Of a DNA stretch of 64,000 nt, positions 53,801-64,000 are shown one piece after another; position 1 is the stretch's first letter; the number at the start of each line of letters is the position of its first letter. This DNA comes from Puccinellia tenuiflora (lineage: Eukaryota > Streptophyta > Magnoliopsida > Poales > Poaceae). Below the pieces are notes generated by a model, which did not search any database, was not told where the DNA came from, and worked only from the letters and a program-made list of their open reading frames with translations. The stretch is from contig QRDG01000402.1 in NCBI GenBank assembly GCA_012064385.1, positions 443,335-507,334 of the forward strand. Direction: 5' to 3'. A program made the position numbers and the translations under genes.

Positions 53801-54776
53801 AGAAGGCACACACTGATCTGAGAGCCGTCCTGGATGTATGCCAAAAGGGGATTAAGGCGATGTGTCATCATATCTTTGGTAAGTTACTGCACTTGCCTTC
53901 TTTTAGCATTATATACAAAACTCAGTTACTTATGGCTTTTGACTTCTCTTACTTTGCAGGGGCTGACTCCCCAAAACTCAAGCTGCCAACTAGCCAACAA
54001 CTCCATTCCGTGCTAGACCACTGCCATGGGCTGCAGGAGGGTGCTCGCTCTGTGGTAAAATATCTGAACTCCAAGGGCAAGTACCCCAAGGAGCCTGAAC
54101 GATTGGTTGATGAGCTGTCTAGGGCTCCAGGGTACATGCGCCTGTGGAAACAATCTGCTATGAGGAGATCTGCCATAAGAATACTTGCACTGGCCCACAG
54201 CTACTACCCCACTGTCCTGGAGCCAGCAATGCTCACTATGGGGAAGCCAGAGCAGCATGAAGACGGCAAACCTTCACCCAAGACGACTTTAAGGCTGAGG
54301 AGTTGTTAGTGCGGCCTTACGCCTGTGAAATCGCCAACAAGATGGACCCGGAGGTATGGGTTCATCACTATGACTTGGAGAACAAGAGGGTTAATCCAGG
54401 AGTTCCTCCATCGTAAACTTTGGGCGTCCCTCACAGGATATGACTGGTGCCCCATCCACTGGGCCAAGCTCTTCCACTCCAGCGGCTCCTAGGACTGGCG
54501 ACTTGACTGGTGCAGAGCCCACGCTGAAGACTCCTGCTGCGCCCACCCCTTCAAGAGTCGCAACTGGCGGCTCCCAAATTCAAGAGGAGTTGAGCAAACA
54601 CATGAAGAACCCCAGGGGAACTGGCTATCAGATGAAGAAAGTTGCCACAAAGTCTCCTGGAAAGTCGACTTCCACATCTGCTGCACAGGCGAAAGACAAG
54701 TCTCCGGCTAAGGACTCCACAGCTCCAGTCAAGGACTCAGCTCCTGTAAAAGACAATTCTCTAGATGACTTCTAGC
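50824..54776 (+). pseudogene. Antisense accessory gene of a Tat Gypsy element (PF04195-like)
   Basis: ATG 50824 sits in ACCATGG. Exon 1 (to 51808) encodes a Lys/Ala-rich start (MAPKRAAKGTSKAKASSGSR) and the so-called gypsy-type transposase domain: PPGNLFFRQLLEFYKLRIHD, LTLSNFVVLCEDYL, LWLELFYCNPQP and FPNRIKDWQKSFFYC. Exon 2 (51892-52487) is acidic Ser/Glu-rich, exon 3 (52574-53027) Thr/Pro-rich, exon 4 (53623-53878) a coiled coil, and exon 5 starts at 53960. All introns are GT-AG and join in phase. Frameshifts lie near 51560 and 54272, and the junction to the last block (54440-54776, ending KDNSLDDF) is unclear. Its function is unknown in the lineage. It runs opposite to gag-pol, so it must be transcribed separately. 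Confidence 0.8.
53082..53490. repeat. Five-copy degenerate repeat with polypurine-tract-like motif
   Basis: GTAGCCCCCAAG recurs near 53083, 53182, 53273, 53373 and 53468 at about 95-100 bp steps, the last three with CGCCRAGTTG and CGACTTGGAGCT following. On the minus strand each reads CTTGGGGGCTAC, close to the GGGGGCTAC that precedes the 3' LTR at 50302. The array lies in intron 3 of the antisense gene. Confidence 0.85.
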
Positions 54777-55384
54777 TTGTAATAATTTATTTCTGATGGC
54801 TGTAAACTATGTAGCTTGTTAGCTACTTTGGGCTGTAATGATGCACTACTGGTGCTTTAAACTGTTGAGCTTGTCAGCTCTTTTGAGTTGTAATGGTGCA
54901 CTACTGGTGCTTTAAACAATTGAGCTTGTTTATCTATTGAAAATTTGTGCCAATCGGCTTGGTTCTTATAACCCGTCTAGTTTTTCACTGATGAATAAGT
55001 AGGCCCTGCATGACTTCTCGTACAGTTTGTGCTGACAGGTTCTTAACTCATATGTTCCTTAGGATCCATAAGAGAAAGAAACGAGTCATGCCTGTAGATA
55101 GATCATATTGTGCAGGATGCATCTGACTTACCAGCGAGAAAACTAGGAAAATTTGGCTTCTGTGCCGGGTCCAAGAGTTTAAGCTTAACTTTTTTCACTG
55201 AAAAGCAAGCCCCCAAGAACCTGATGATCAAAATTTAAAGAACAAAGCGCACTCACTGGGTGACTCGACTAAAGGACTCATGTTCACAAAAGCCGGCTTT
55301 ATTTCATTTGATCATAATAATTCGATTACATCTAGGCATGGCTCACTGGGCTCATTGCCTTTCAACTCATGAATCTATTACAAC

Positions 55385-56780
55385 TTAGGTATAATATGGA
55401 CGTAGCTGAGCTATGTTCCAAGGCCTCTTTGCCTCTGCATAAGGATCTAGGGTATGAGCTGTATCAGCTCCTTTGCCTACACTTGCCGGCTCTCGCACAT
55501 CCATCAGATAGTACGACCCGTTGTTCAGATTCTTGCTTATGACGAACGGTCCTTCCCATGGTGGAGATAACTTGTGCATCCCTTCCTTATTCTGGACAAG
55601 GCGAAGCACTAAGTCCCTTCCTGGAAAGTCCGGGTCTTGACTCTGCGTGCGTGATATCGCCGCAAGTCCTGCTGATAAACTGCTGATCTCTCAAGGGCTA
55701 ACTCCCTTGCTTCCTCAAGTGCATCGACCGAGTCCTGGCGGGCGAGTTCGTTTTCCTGTCTCAACATAATTGGCGACTCGTGGCGAGTCATGCAACAAGT
55801 CGCTTGGCAAGACAGCTTCTGCTCCATACACCATGAAGAAAGGTGTGAAGCCAGTAGATCTGTTAGGAGTCGTCCTGATGCTCCAAAGCACTGCTGGTAA
55901 CTCCTCAACCCAAGACCCGGCGGCTCTTAGCAAAGGGACTCGGAGCCGGGGTTTAATTCCCTTCAGCAACTCCTGATTTGCCCTCTCTGCTTGTCCATTG
56001 GACTGTGGATGTGCTACTGAGGCTAGGTCGAGTCTGATGTTGTTCTCACCACAAAATTTGGCCATCTCCCCAACTGATAAGTTGGTACCATTGTCTGTAA
56101 TGATGCTGTGAGGATACCCAAAACGTGTGGCTATCTTCTTGAAGAATCTCACAGCTGATGCACCGTCGACTCTGCTGACGGGTTCCACCTCCACCCACTT
56201 GGTGAACTTGTCAACTGCTACTAGCAGATGGGTCTTCTGACAAGGCGACTTTGAGAAAGGGCCCACCATGTCGAGTCCCCAAACTGCAAATGGCCAAGTG
56301 ATAGGGATGGTTCTGAGCTCTTGAGCTGGCACGTGGTCTTGCCTTGCGTACCTTTGACATCCATCACAGACTCGAACTATCCTCTCTGCATCTAAATGTG
56401 CTGTCAACCAAAAGAACCCGTGTCTGAAAGCTTTTGACACCAAGGATCTAGTGGATGCATGATGACCACAATCTCCTGCATGGATCTCTTGCAATATTTG
56501 CTTGCCCTCTTCTGGAGACACACATCTCTGGTAGACTCCAGTAACGCTTCTTCTATATAACTCGCCATTAATGACTGTATAGGACTTGCACCGCCTGATG
56601 AGTTGCTTTCGCTTGACTTCATCCTTTGGGAGTTCACCCCGCAGGAGATATGCTAGGTAGGGCTCTGTCCACGTTGGGATTGCTCGTACTGCTGCAACAA
56701 GTGCCGACTCTGGGTCTGGAAAAGCTAACTCCTCCTCTGTGGGCAGCTTGACTGAAGGATGATGAAGCTCGTCCAAAACA
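55385..56780 (-). pseudogene. Gypsy integrase region with frameshifts
   Basis: Minus strand: the zinc finger (HAGDCGHHASTRSLVSKAFR, then CDGCQRYA), the core with Asp in VWGLDMVGPF, Asp in SIITDNGTN and Glu in HPQSNGQAERANQ, then LWSIRTTPNRSTGFTPFFMV. The C-terminal part continues in other frames (RQDSVDALEEARELALE, then WEGPFVISKNLNNGSYYLMD) and ends at 55385. Frameshifts near 55750 and 55625 break it. Integrase would insert the cDNA; the catalytic triad itself is present. Confidence 0.9.
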
Positions 56781-56781
56781 C

Positions 56782-57405
56782 ATTTGGCGGTACTTTCTCT
56801 CGACGAGAGCCGAGTCGTGATAACGCATCAGCAGCCTCGTTTTTGCGCCTGTCAATATGCTCCACTTGATAACCAGAAAAGAACCCGGCTATCTGTTCGA
56901 CTGCTCTTCTATAAGCCGCCATGTTTGCATCCTTCGAGTCCCAAGTTCCAGACACCTGCTGAGCTACGAGATCCGAGTCTCCAAAGCACCTGATACGCTT
57001 GATGTTCATCTCCTTGGCCAAACGCAGGCCATGTAGCAAAGCCTCATACTCTGCCATGTTGTTGGTGCAATCAAAGTGTAACTGAAGGACATATGCTAAC
57101 TTATCTCCTTTAGGTGAGGTTAACACCACGCCGGCTCCTGAGCCTTCCAACTGTCTGGACCCATCAAAGTGCATTGTCCAATACTTGGTGCAGGGTGTGC
57201 TTGGTGAAGATGTAAAATCTGTCCAATCATTGACAAAATCAACCAAAGCTTGAGATTTGATCGCTGTCCTTGGCTCATATGTGATATGATAAGGACCTAA
57301 CTCAATTGCCCACTTGGCAACTCGCCCTGTTGCCTCTCTGTTGCGTATAATATCTGCCAGTGGTGCTGAACTCACCACCTTAATTGGATGCTCTTGGAAA
57401 TAATG
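56782..57405 (-). pseudogene. Gypsy additional RNase H domain
   Basis: Minus strand: WTMHFDGSRQLEGSGAGVVL, CTNNMAEYEALLHGLRLAKE, IRCFGDSDLVAQQVSG and RRKNEAADALSRLG, carrying the Asp, Glu, Asp and Asp positions of RNase H. This is the second, archaeal-type RNase H of Tat elements. It is bounded by frameshifts near 57406 (toward RT) and 56780 (toward integrase). Confidence 0.88.
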
Positions 57406-58613
57406 TTGAGCTTTCTACTTGCAAGAAAAACCCCATAAACTAGTTTCTGCCACTGAGGGTACCTTTGCTTTGACTCTGTGAGGACTTCACTGATGTAGTA
57501 GACAGGTCTCTGCACTGGGTACTCCTTTCCTTCCTCTGCACGTTCCACAACTACTACTGCACTGACAACTCTCTCGTTGGCAGCTACATATAATAACATG
57601 GGCTCCTTATCTGTAGGAGCTGCAAGCACTGGTGCTGTTGATAAAGTTTTCTTCAACTCCTCAAAAGCACGATCAGCTTCTTCATCCCATAGGAATTTGT
57701 CTGACTTCTTCAGGAGTCGGTAGAGAGGACCCGCCTTCTCCCCGAGTCTGGAAATAAACCTGCTCAGAGCTGCCACACATCCAGTGAGCTTTTGGACGTC
57801 CTTCAGGCAAGTCGGCTTCTGCAAGTTATGGATAGCCTTGATTTTCTCTGGATTTGCCTCGATGCCTCTCTCTGAAACGATGAAGCCTAGGAGTTTGCCA
57901 GCAGGGACTCCAAAAACACACTTGGTCGGGTTGAGCTTCATCTTATACTTGCGTAGGTTCTCAAACGTTTCTGTCAGGTCTGCTATCAGAGAGTCGGCTT
58001 TCTGAGACTTAACAACTACATCATCCACATAAGCATGAATATTCCTTCCAATCTGTTTCTTGAAACAATTCTGAATACATCTCTGATATGTAGCTCCTGC
58101 ATTCTTGAGTCCAAAGGGCATTGTTGTGTAACAAAATGCTCCAAAGGGCGTGATGAAGGACGTCTTCAACTCATCCTCTATGTTGAGTCTGATCTGATGG
58201 TACCCTGAATATGCATCCAAGAAACAAAGCAACTCTGACCCCGCTGTGGAGTCGATGATCTGGTCTATGCGAGGTAGTGCAAACGGGTCCTTAGGGCAAT
58301 GCTTGTTCAGGCCCGTGAAGTCGATGCACATCCGCAACTCTCCTGTCTTCTTTGGTACCAACACTGGATTAGCCACCCACTCTGGGTGAAAGACCTCCTT
58401 GATGAACTCGGCTGCGAGGAGCCGAGCCACCTCTTCTCCTATGGCTTTCCTCCTGTCATCATGAAACTTGCGCAGACCCTGCTTAACTGGTCTTGCATTA
58501 GGATTAACGTGTAAGCTGTGCTCGGCGAGTTCTCTCGGGACTCCTGGCATGTCAGATGGCTTCCATGCAAAGACGTCCCGGTTCTCACGGATGAACTCGA
58601 CGAGCGCGCTTTC
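57406..58613 (-). pseudogene. Gypsy reverse transcriptase and native RNase H
   Basis: Minus strand: MCIDFTGLNKHCPKDPFALP, LCFLDAYSGYHQIRLN, CYTTMPFGLKNAGATYQRC and the active site HAYVDDVVVKS, then LGFIVSERGIEANPEKIKAI and the connection/RNase H part (DEEADRAFEELKKTLSTAPV). The frame is open from the stop at 58614-58616 down to a single-base frameshift near 57406. Catalytic Asp residues are present. Confidence 0.92.
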
Positions 58614-60509
58614 CTATTTATCAGAGAGGTGTGCCCCAATGGTGAACTGCTTGGAAGAGTCACCAGGGGTGAAGTCGACTTGCTTTGTGTCCTGAGCTGA
58701 CTTGAATTTCATCTTCTCCTCCGTGGCCGGCTTCTTAAGGACCGAGTTGTCCTCCGGATCCACGTTTGCCTTGTAAAACTTCAGCTCCTCTTGAGCACAA
58801 GCTGTTTCAGCCATAGCTGCATCACCTAACTCGCACTCCAATGCCATCTGTCTGCTACCATTAACTGTGATGATTCCTGCTGGACCTGGCATCTTGAGCT
58901 TCAAGTACACATAACAAGGCCTGGCCATAAACTTAAAGTATGCAGGTCGACCAAAAAGAGCATGATATGGGCTCTTAAGGTCCACCACCTCAAAAGGCAT
59001 AATCTCTGAACGAAAATTCTCCACTGTGCCAAAAGCAACCTCAAGATAAATCTTACCAATGGGCTTGGCCGACTTCCCTGGTACTATCCCATGGAACACC
59101 GTCTCTGTTGGAATTAGCTGTCTATCTTGCAGCTGCATCCTCTTGAATGTGTCATAATATAAGATGTTGATACTGCTTCCACCATCCATAAGCACTTTGT
59201 TCAATGTATAGCCCCCAACTTGAGGTGCCACTACCAAGGCTAACTGCCCTGGCTCGTCGACTCTTGGAGGATGATCTGCCCGACTCCATGTGATGGTTTG
59301 CTCTGACCACCTGAGCCATTGTGGAAGGGCCGGCTCTACTGCATTAACTGCTCTGACTTTCAACTTCTTGGAACGCTTGGACGTACTAGTTGTGAAGACA
59401 TGGTAGCTGCCACGACTCGGGTTGTGCTGCCGAGTTGTAACATAATACTGACCATTGCCATCATTGAGCTGCTTCGGGTTCTGCTGGAACCCGCCCTGCT
59501 GATTACCTCCTCCTTGAGGTTGGTTTGGGTTGTTGCCGGCTCCTCCACCGTTATTGCCGGGTCCTCCGGCTCCATTGTTTCCTCTATATCCACCATTGTT
59601 GTTACCTCCTCCTGGCCCTTGGAACCTGGCGCGCTGCAAATCTACGCACTGTCCCAAGGTATGACCGCATCTACCGTTCTTGGCATGCTTAGGGCATGGA
59701 ATTCTCAAGACCTCCTCTGTGCTTGGAGTGCGGCCTTGGTACCCGCCAGAATTGTTGTCCTTGCGTCTGACTCCAGTGTTTGTGTTGGCTACTAGGTCAG
59801 AGTTGTCTCCATATGGCCTCTTGCCACCTCCCTGATTCTGGTTCTGATTCTGGTTCTGATTCTGTCCATTGCCACCTTGTCCTTTAGCTCCTTCCTCCTG
59901 ATCCTTTGTTTTGTCTGTGGCAGCGTGCTTATTAGCACCTGCCATGATCTCACCAATCGTAAGGGGAATACCTTGATTCAGGCTCTCCTTCATACGACCT
60001 AGCTTCCAACTCAAGGGATTGTAACTGCAATTTCTCTCCATCGCCATTAACACTGAAACTGGTGGGAGTCCTTGTGAGGAGTTAATGATCTCTGAGACTC
60101 GCTTCATCCAGTGCCTTGCCGACTCGCCCTTCCTCTGGACACACCGCTCCAGGTCCTCGATGGTGCTGAGTTTCTTGCATGTGCCTTGGAAATTCTGAAT
60201 AAAAGCCGCCTTCAATTGCTCCCAAGAGTTGATTGACCTAGGAGGCAAGTTGCGCATCCACACCTTGGCTGCTCCCTCCATCATAAGATACATGAACTTG
60301 GCACACAGATTACCTGTGGCGTTGCGAATACTCATCGCCATCTCGTATGTACCCAACCAAGAGGTCGGGTCCATGTTAGGCTCATAGTTTGGAACCTTGC
60401 GCGGCTCCTTGAAACTGCTAGGGAAGGACTCGGACCTGATGGCATCAGATAAACACTCTGGTCCTGTTAATGCTGGGGAAGTACCAGGAGAAGTCACCTC
60501 CTCGTGCAC
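58614..60509 (-). pseudogene. Gypsy gag capsid and aspartic protease
   Basis: Minus strand: the capsid region NYEPNMDPTSWLGTYEMAMS, FIQNFQGTCKKLSTIEDLER and VQRKGESARHWMKRVSEIIN, then a Gly/Asn/Gln-rich linker with HAKNGRCGHTLGQC (zinc-binding-like). The protease with VLMDGGSSINILYYDTFKRM follows, where DGGSS is the active-site loop. The frame ends at a TAG (58614-58616) where the following codons (ESALVEF...) continue the same protein in frame, so one nonsense change separates protease from RT. Confidence 0.9.
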
Positions 60510-61855
60510 CCGGTTGGCTGAGGCGGGTTGGCTGCACCCACTAACGCTCTGTCCCTCTCTGCCTCCCGAGCTCTTGCTGCTTCTCTCTCTCGTCGTTGCC
60601 TTGCTTCATCAACCACTAGCTGAGCTTGCGAAGCGGTTGGTATGTTTGCACGATTCCTCACTAGTTCACGACGCCTTGCACTCGTAGAGTTTGCCGGGTT
60701 GGACTCGCCGTGCCGACTCCTCGTACCTGAGTTAAAGGGTGTTGAATGTAGCCTACTTGCGTCTGGAAAGTTGGATACAAAGCTTGCTGAGTTAAAGCTG
60801 TCTTCAGCAGCTCGATAGCCTCGCGAGTCTCCTGTACCTGCTGGTCCCTCTGGTACCAAGATGTTCTCCAATCTCAGAGTCGCCGCATGCACGTTGTCCA
60901 TAGGATTAGAGTAATGTCCTTCTGGAGTATGAAATCTGTTAGGCTGTGCCCCTAAGCCACCAGATGCTCCTCCTCCGACTCCTCCTTCAGGCGGTGGTCC
61001 GTTAGCACGGCTGCCTCCCGATCCTTCTGGGGGTGGTGGTGGTGGTGGTGGTGGTGCTCCTCCGGCTCCTCCTGCGGCGCCTCCTGCTGCCGCTGAGCCT
61101 CCTAGTCCGGCTCCTCTGCCTGGACCATTGGGTGTGGTGAATAGATTGGTTGGATTGATGTGGACTCCATCTCGCAAGCGACTCCTGGCTCGGCGATGCT
61201 GAATTGAAGTAAGCTCCTCGCGGCGCCTCCGCACGACCTGAGCTTCATCTTGGACTCGGGCCTGCTCTGCAGCTAGTCTACGGTTTGCCTCTGTGATATC
61301 AGCTAGTTGCTTCTCCAACGCAGCACGAGCGTTGGTTAACTCGGCCGCCCTCTCTGCGGCATTACTTGCATTAATCTCCTTTGTCAGTAAAGTTGAATCA
61401 AACTGATTTCCAGTGTTCCCAGACATGTAGACTCCAACAACACGAGCGCGTACTGGCGACTCCTCATAATCCTCTTCCTCTATCCCGTACCCAAGCCGAT
61501 CTTCAAACAAGGGTAGGATGGACTCTGAATCTGCATCATAATCTGAATCTGACTCTTGCATCACCTCTGGTTCCTCAGCTAGGGGTTCCTCAGACTCGGC
61601 GATGATGCCGACCTCTGAAGTTCCGACCGACTCCTCGCCGTCGGACTCGACGATAACAGTTAGCTCTGGTACCGACTCCGCCGAGTTCTCGCGAAGACCC
61701 GACGCGCACACCATCCCGACGAACACGTTGATTCCTCCAAAGACAAGCTGGTAGCCTTCGTCGACTTCGTTCATCTCCGAAGTCCAGCCTGAGTCATCGA
61801 TCTCTGTTTCTCCATGCTCATCAGTGTAGACCCGCCCGATGGCGAGTTTCTCCAT
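60494..61855 (-). pseudogene. N-terminal part of Gypsy gag ORF
   Basis: The likely ATG is at 61855 (MEKLAIGRVYTDEHGETEID), about 50 bases after the primer-binding site. An acidic stretch is followed by a coiled coil (NAAERAAELTNARAALEKQL), a Gly/Pro-rich segment with a run of nine Pro (near 61028-61055) and a basic helix (VVDEARQRREREAARAREAE). The frame shifts at about 60500 into the capsid frame. No known fold was recognised. Confidence 0.75.
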
Positions 61856-61902
61856 AGCTCGACGAGCAGCTCCAACGATCTCAACTCCTTTCGTCACCGT
61901 AG

Positions 61903-61921
61903 GCCCCACGGTGGGCGCCAA
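61903..61921 (-). promoter_or_regulatory. Primer-binding site of the Gypsy element
   Basis: Minus strand GTTGGCGCCCACCGTGGGG directly follows the 5' LTR. TGGCGCCCACCGTGGGG is a common primer-binding site of grass Gypsy elements. The cognate tRNA was not determined here. Confidence 0.8.
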
Positions 61922-61922
61922 C

Positions 61923-62478
61923 TGTCGTGGGGTTGTCACGGCAAGTTCTTCCTCAGGGAAGATGAGTTCTGGGGCCATTGATGACTGAAGTACGCTGGAA
62001 CGGTTAATCTCGCCAAGGAACAAGGATTTACCCAGGTTCGGCCCCTCTGATTCGAGGTAAAGACCTACTTCCTGCTTCTATGTTATTGCTCTTGATAGTA
62101 TCTCGATTACAAGGACCTGGCTCCCACAACTTAGGAGCCGGCGACTTCTCTCTGGTGGCTAGGGTTTCTCTACTGGTTGAAGCTTATCGATCTTAGGTCC
62201 AGGACCCCGCTTATAAAGGCTGCCGGGTCTCTGGACTTACAATTTACACCGAGTCATACTAGAACACGGAGTCCTACTCTACGTCTTGGTCTTCCAAGTT
62301 TAGACTCCGGGTTGTACTTGGACTCCTTCCGGACGGGTCCTTTCCTCATCATGGGCCTTGGTCGGCTTGTCTCCAGCCCAGCCCATGCGACTTGATATGT
62401 GACTCGGCTTTGGCCTTCTTGGTCTTGGCGGGTCTACTTTCCGGGTCCATGGGCCTACCTGTAAAGTATCCCCCATCA
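61923..62478 (-). repeat. 5' LTR of the Gypsy element
   Basis: 556 bp, matching 49746-50302 with about 11 substitutions and one missing C near the end. It is preceded by the primer-binding site on its internal side. Outside it begins an inverted second copy of the family. Confidence 0.93.
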
Positions 62479-64000
62479 AGCTCCTCGCTGGAAGTCACAT
62501 CGGCCATGCCTGGTAGCTTGGAGAACCTTGGCGCAGGGCCGGGCTCTGAGACAGGACAGATTAAAAGTCAGATATGATTAAAGGTAAATACAGATGTCAT
62601 GCTAGTAAAGATAAAGGAGAAAAGTTCATACCCCAACATTTGTCTCAAGATCCAAAGAGGCTTGAGAGTCAGACGAAAAAGACTGACATTCCTGACTCAT
62701 AGGAGTCAGCTTTCTCAGAGGAGAGATCGACTTCTTCTGGTGTGATACAGGTAGGGCGGAGGAGTCTCTGCAGGGCCACTTGAGCGCAGTTTCCTTTTCT
62801 TGGCAGCAAGGACTTGCGCAGGGAATTTCTTCAGGCTCGCTGAGGAGCTGCTAGATTTTCGGACTCGTGAGGCGGGTACCTTAGGCACAGCAGCCCGAGA
62901 CCCAGTTTTTGGAACTGGAGGAGTCGGGGAGCGACTCTTGGCATCTGATGACTCCTCAGATGGAATTGGTTGGTCCTGCAGGACTCGATTCGGTATGCTC
63001 CTTGTCAGCATACTGTGCTTCAGAAGAGGACTCTCCCAATGACATTGACAGTGGGAGCCTCAGGTGAGGACTCCTCATCTTCATTCTCATCACCAGCAGC
63101 AGTAGCCTCTTTAGAGGACTCCTCGCTGGCTTCTTCCTCAACAATCTCTGCAGCAGCAGAGGTACTCCCTTTGCCCTTGTCAGTTTCAAGGGTCGACTTC
63201 CAGAAGGAGTCGGTAAGCTGAGAGAGGAAACAAAAGTGTGAGTTAGTAACTTGAGACAATACAAACAAAGTAAGAAGGAAAGACAGTTAAAAGTACTTAA
63301 AGCAGGAGCCGGGCAGGTGGAGCAGAAAGGCTGGGCCCAAAGTGGGCCTGGTCCTTACCATCTTTCCGGTCAGCTTCGTGATCAATCGACCAAGTTCAGG
63401 ACCGTCAGACAACTGATTCTGTCACCCTGAGATCATCAGTGACACACCGGTATACGAGCAGATGAGCCGAGTCCTAGGACTCAACGGTTCAATTCCAGGT
63501 GGTCCACAGCGGACGAGATCCATGTTTTCCTTTCCAGGTCATGAGAGTGGAGAGCCCGATTCTAAGGATCAATGACTCGACTTTGGGCCGGGCGGCCTCT
63601 GAGCATCTGGCTTTCATAGCAGGAGTCACCTCCAGTCGGCTCTCAGAGAATTGAGGGAGCTTAGGTTCACCTCAGGAGAGGTGTCCCTTGCAATAAAAGA
63701 AGGTTTTTTTGCCAGTCTTTGATGCGGTTTGGGAAAACTGGCTTAGGGAAGACAGAATTTAGGCGACGCTGGAGAGCTACAGCGCCACACTGCAAGAGAG
63801 GGCCCCCGGAGGTTTCAGGGTTGGGGGTTGCAGTAGAACAACTCGAGCCATAGATCTAGGTCTGGCTCAATCTGAGGTAATCCTCACAGAGGAACAACGA
63901 AGTTGGATAGGGTAAGAATGGAATTGGGCGCAAGATCGTGAATCCGCAGCTTATAGAGAACTCGAGGAGCTGGCGGAAGAACAGGTTACCGGGGGGCGTG
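62479..64000 (-). pseudogene. Second, inverted partial copy of the antisense accessory gene
   Basis: This is the reverse complement of about 51113-52625, including the exon 3 start, intron 2, exon 2, intron 1 and most of exon 1, with many small differences (for example a shorter Glu run and a different sequence near the exon 1 frameshift). It begins immediately at the LTR edge with no duplication and runs off the window. It belongs to another member of the same Gypsy family lying in the opposite orientation. Confidence 0.9.

Larger units (their letters stand above)
49746..62478 (-). mobile_element. Tat-lineage Gypsy LTR retrotransposon, 12.7 kb
   Basis: LTRs at 49746-50302 and 61923-62478 both run TGTCGTGGGG ... 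CCCCATCA. By eye they differ at about 11 sites plus one base of length (about 2 percent). In minus orientation the order is LTR, primer-binding site (GTTGGCGCCCACCGTGGGG, about 61903-61921), N-terminal/gag, protease, reverse transcriptase, two RNase H regions, integrase, a gene on the opposite strand, a polypurine tract (GGGGGCTAC before 50302), LTR. The dual RNase H and the antisense gene are hallmarks of the Tat lineage. The flanks (GGTAT on the left, AGCTC on the right) do not match, so this is not a simple insertion. Confidence 0.92.

Noticed and set aside
58614..58616. Programmed stop-codon readthrough between protease and reverse transcriptase
   Set aside because: Several other frameshifts in the same ORF show general decay, so a plain nonsense change is simpler.

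Overview
The window is nuclear DNA of a grass, most likely a Pooideae/Triticeae-type genome. The evidence is: spliced plant genes with GT-AG introns, Stowaway MITEs (CTCCCTCCGT ends with TA duplications), PIF/Harbinger elements with TTA duplications, a very long LTR, and a Tat-lineage Gypsy element with an antisense accessory gene. Species assignment is inference. All calls were made by reading the sequence, with no database search.

The left half (about 1-33 kb) is a gene island. In order it holds: a 452-residue intact Harbinger-transposase-derived ORF that has lost two of three catalytic residues (4414-5772); an intronless LYR-motif mitochondrial protein gene (10151-10636) lying between duplicated pieces of the first intron of an RRM gene resembling AIPP1/EDM3 (11354-12435); ribosomal protein L38 (15023-16099); organellar peptide chain release factor 2 (PrfB, seven exons, 18188-21423); a complete Harbinger element with an intact transposase (26976-29196); and autophagy protein ATG101 (seven exons, 31285-32905). 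Exon phases close exactly for RPL38 (69 aa), PrfB (449 aa) and ATG101 (217 aa). Small insertions lie between them: Stowaway and Tourist-like MITEs, LINE and LINE-like inserts with readable target-site duplications, and Harbinger relics.

From about 34 kb the window turns into nested repeats. A 5'-truncated SPT16 (FACT subunit) pseudogene on the minus strand is split by a 3886-bp solo-LTR-like element with a perfect GAAGA duplication (36624-40509). Next comes a gag-only, pol-less Copia-type element on the minus strand (about 42103-49745, both LTRs incomplete). It is followed by a 12.7-kb Tat-lineage Gypsy element on the minus strand (49746-62478) with two LTRs about 2 percent diverged. That element has a gag-pol carrying one in-frame stop and several frameshifts, and a multi-exon gene on the opposite strand. 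The last 1.5 kb is part of a second copy of that antisense gene in inverted orientation.

The host genes are housekeeping functions with no operon-like relationship: translation (L38, PrfB), autophagy initiation (ATG101), mitochondrial Fe-S/respiratory assembly (LYR) and RNA/chromatin (RRM). The most unusual items are the catalytically disarmed but open Harbinger ORF, the Harbinger element without a Myb partner ORF, the spliced antisense gene with its array of polypurine-tract-like motifs, and repeated motifs inside the Copia-type element (CCGGAGACTCCGG in the LTR; LTR/PBS-junction-like ACCAATTGAA in the internal region).
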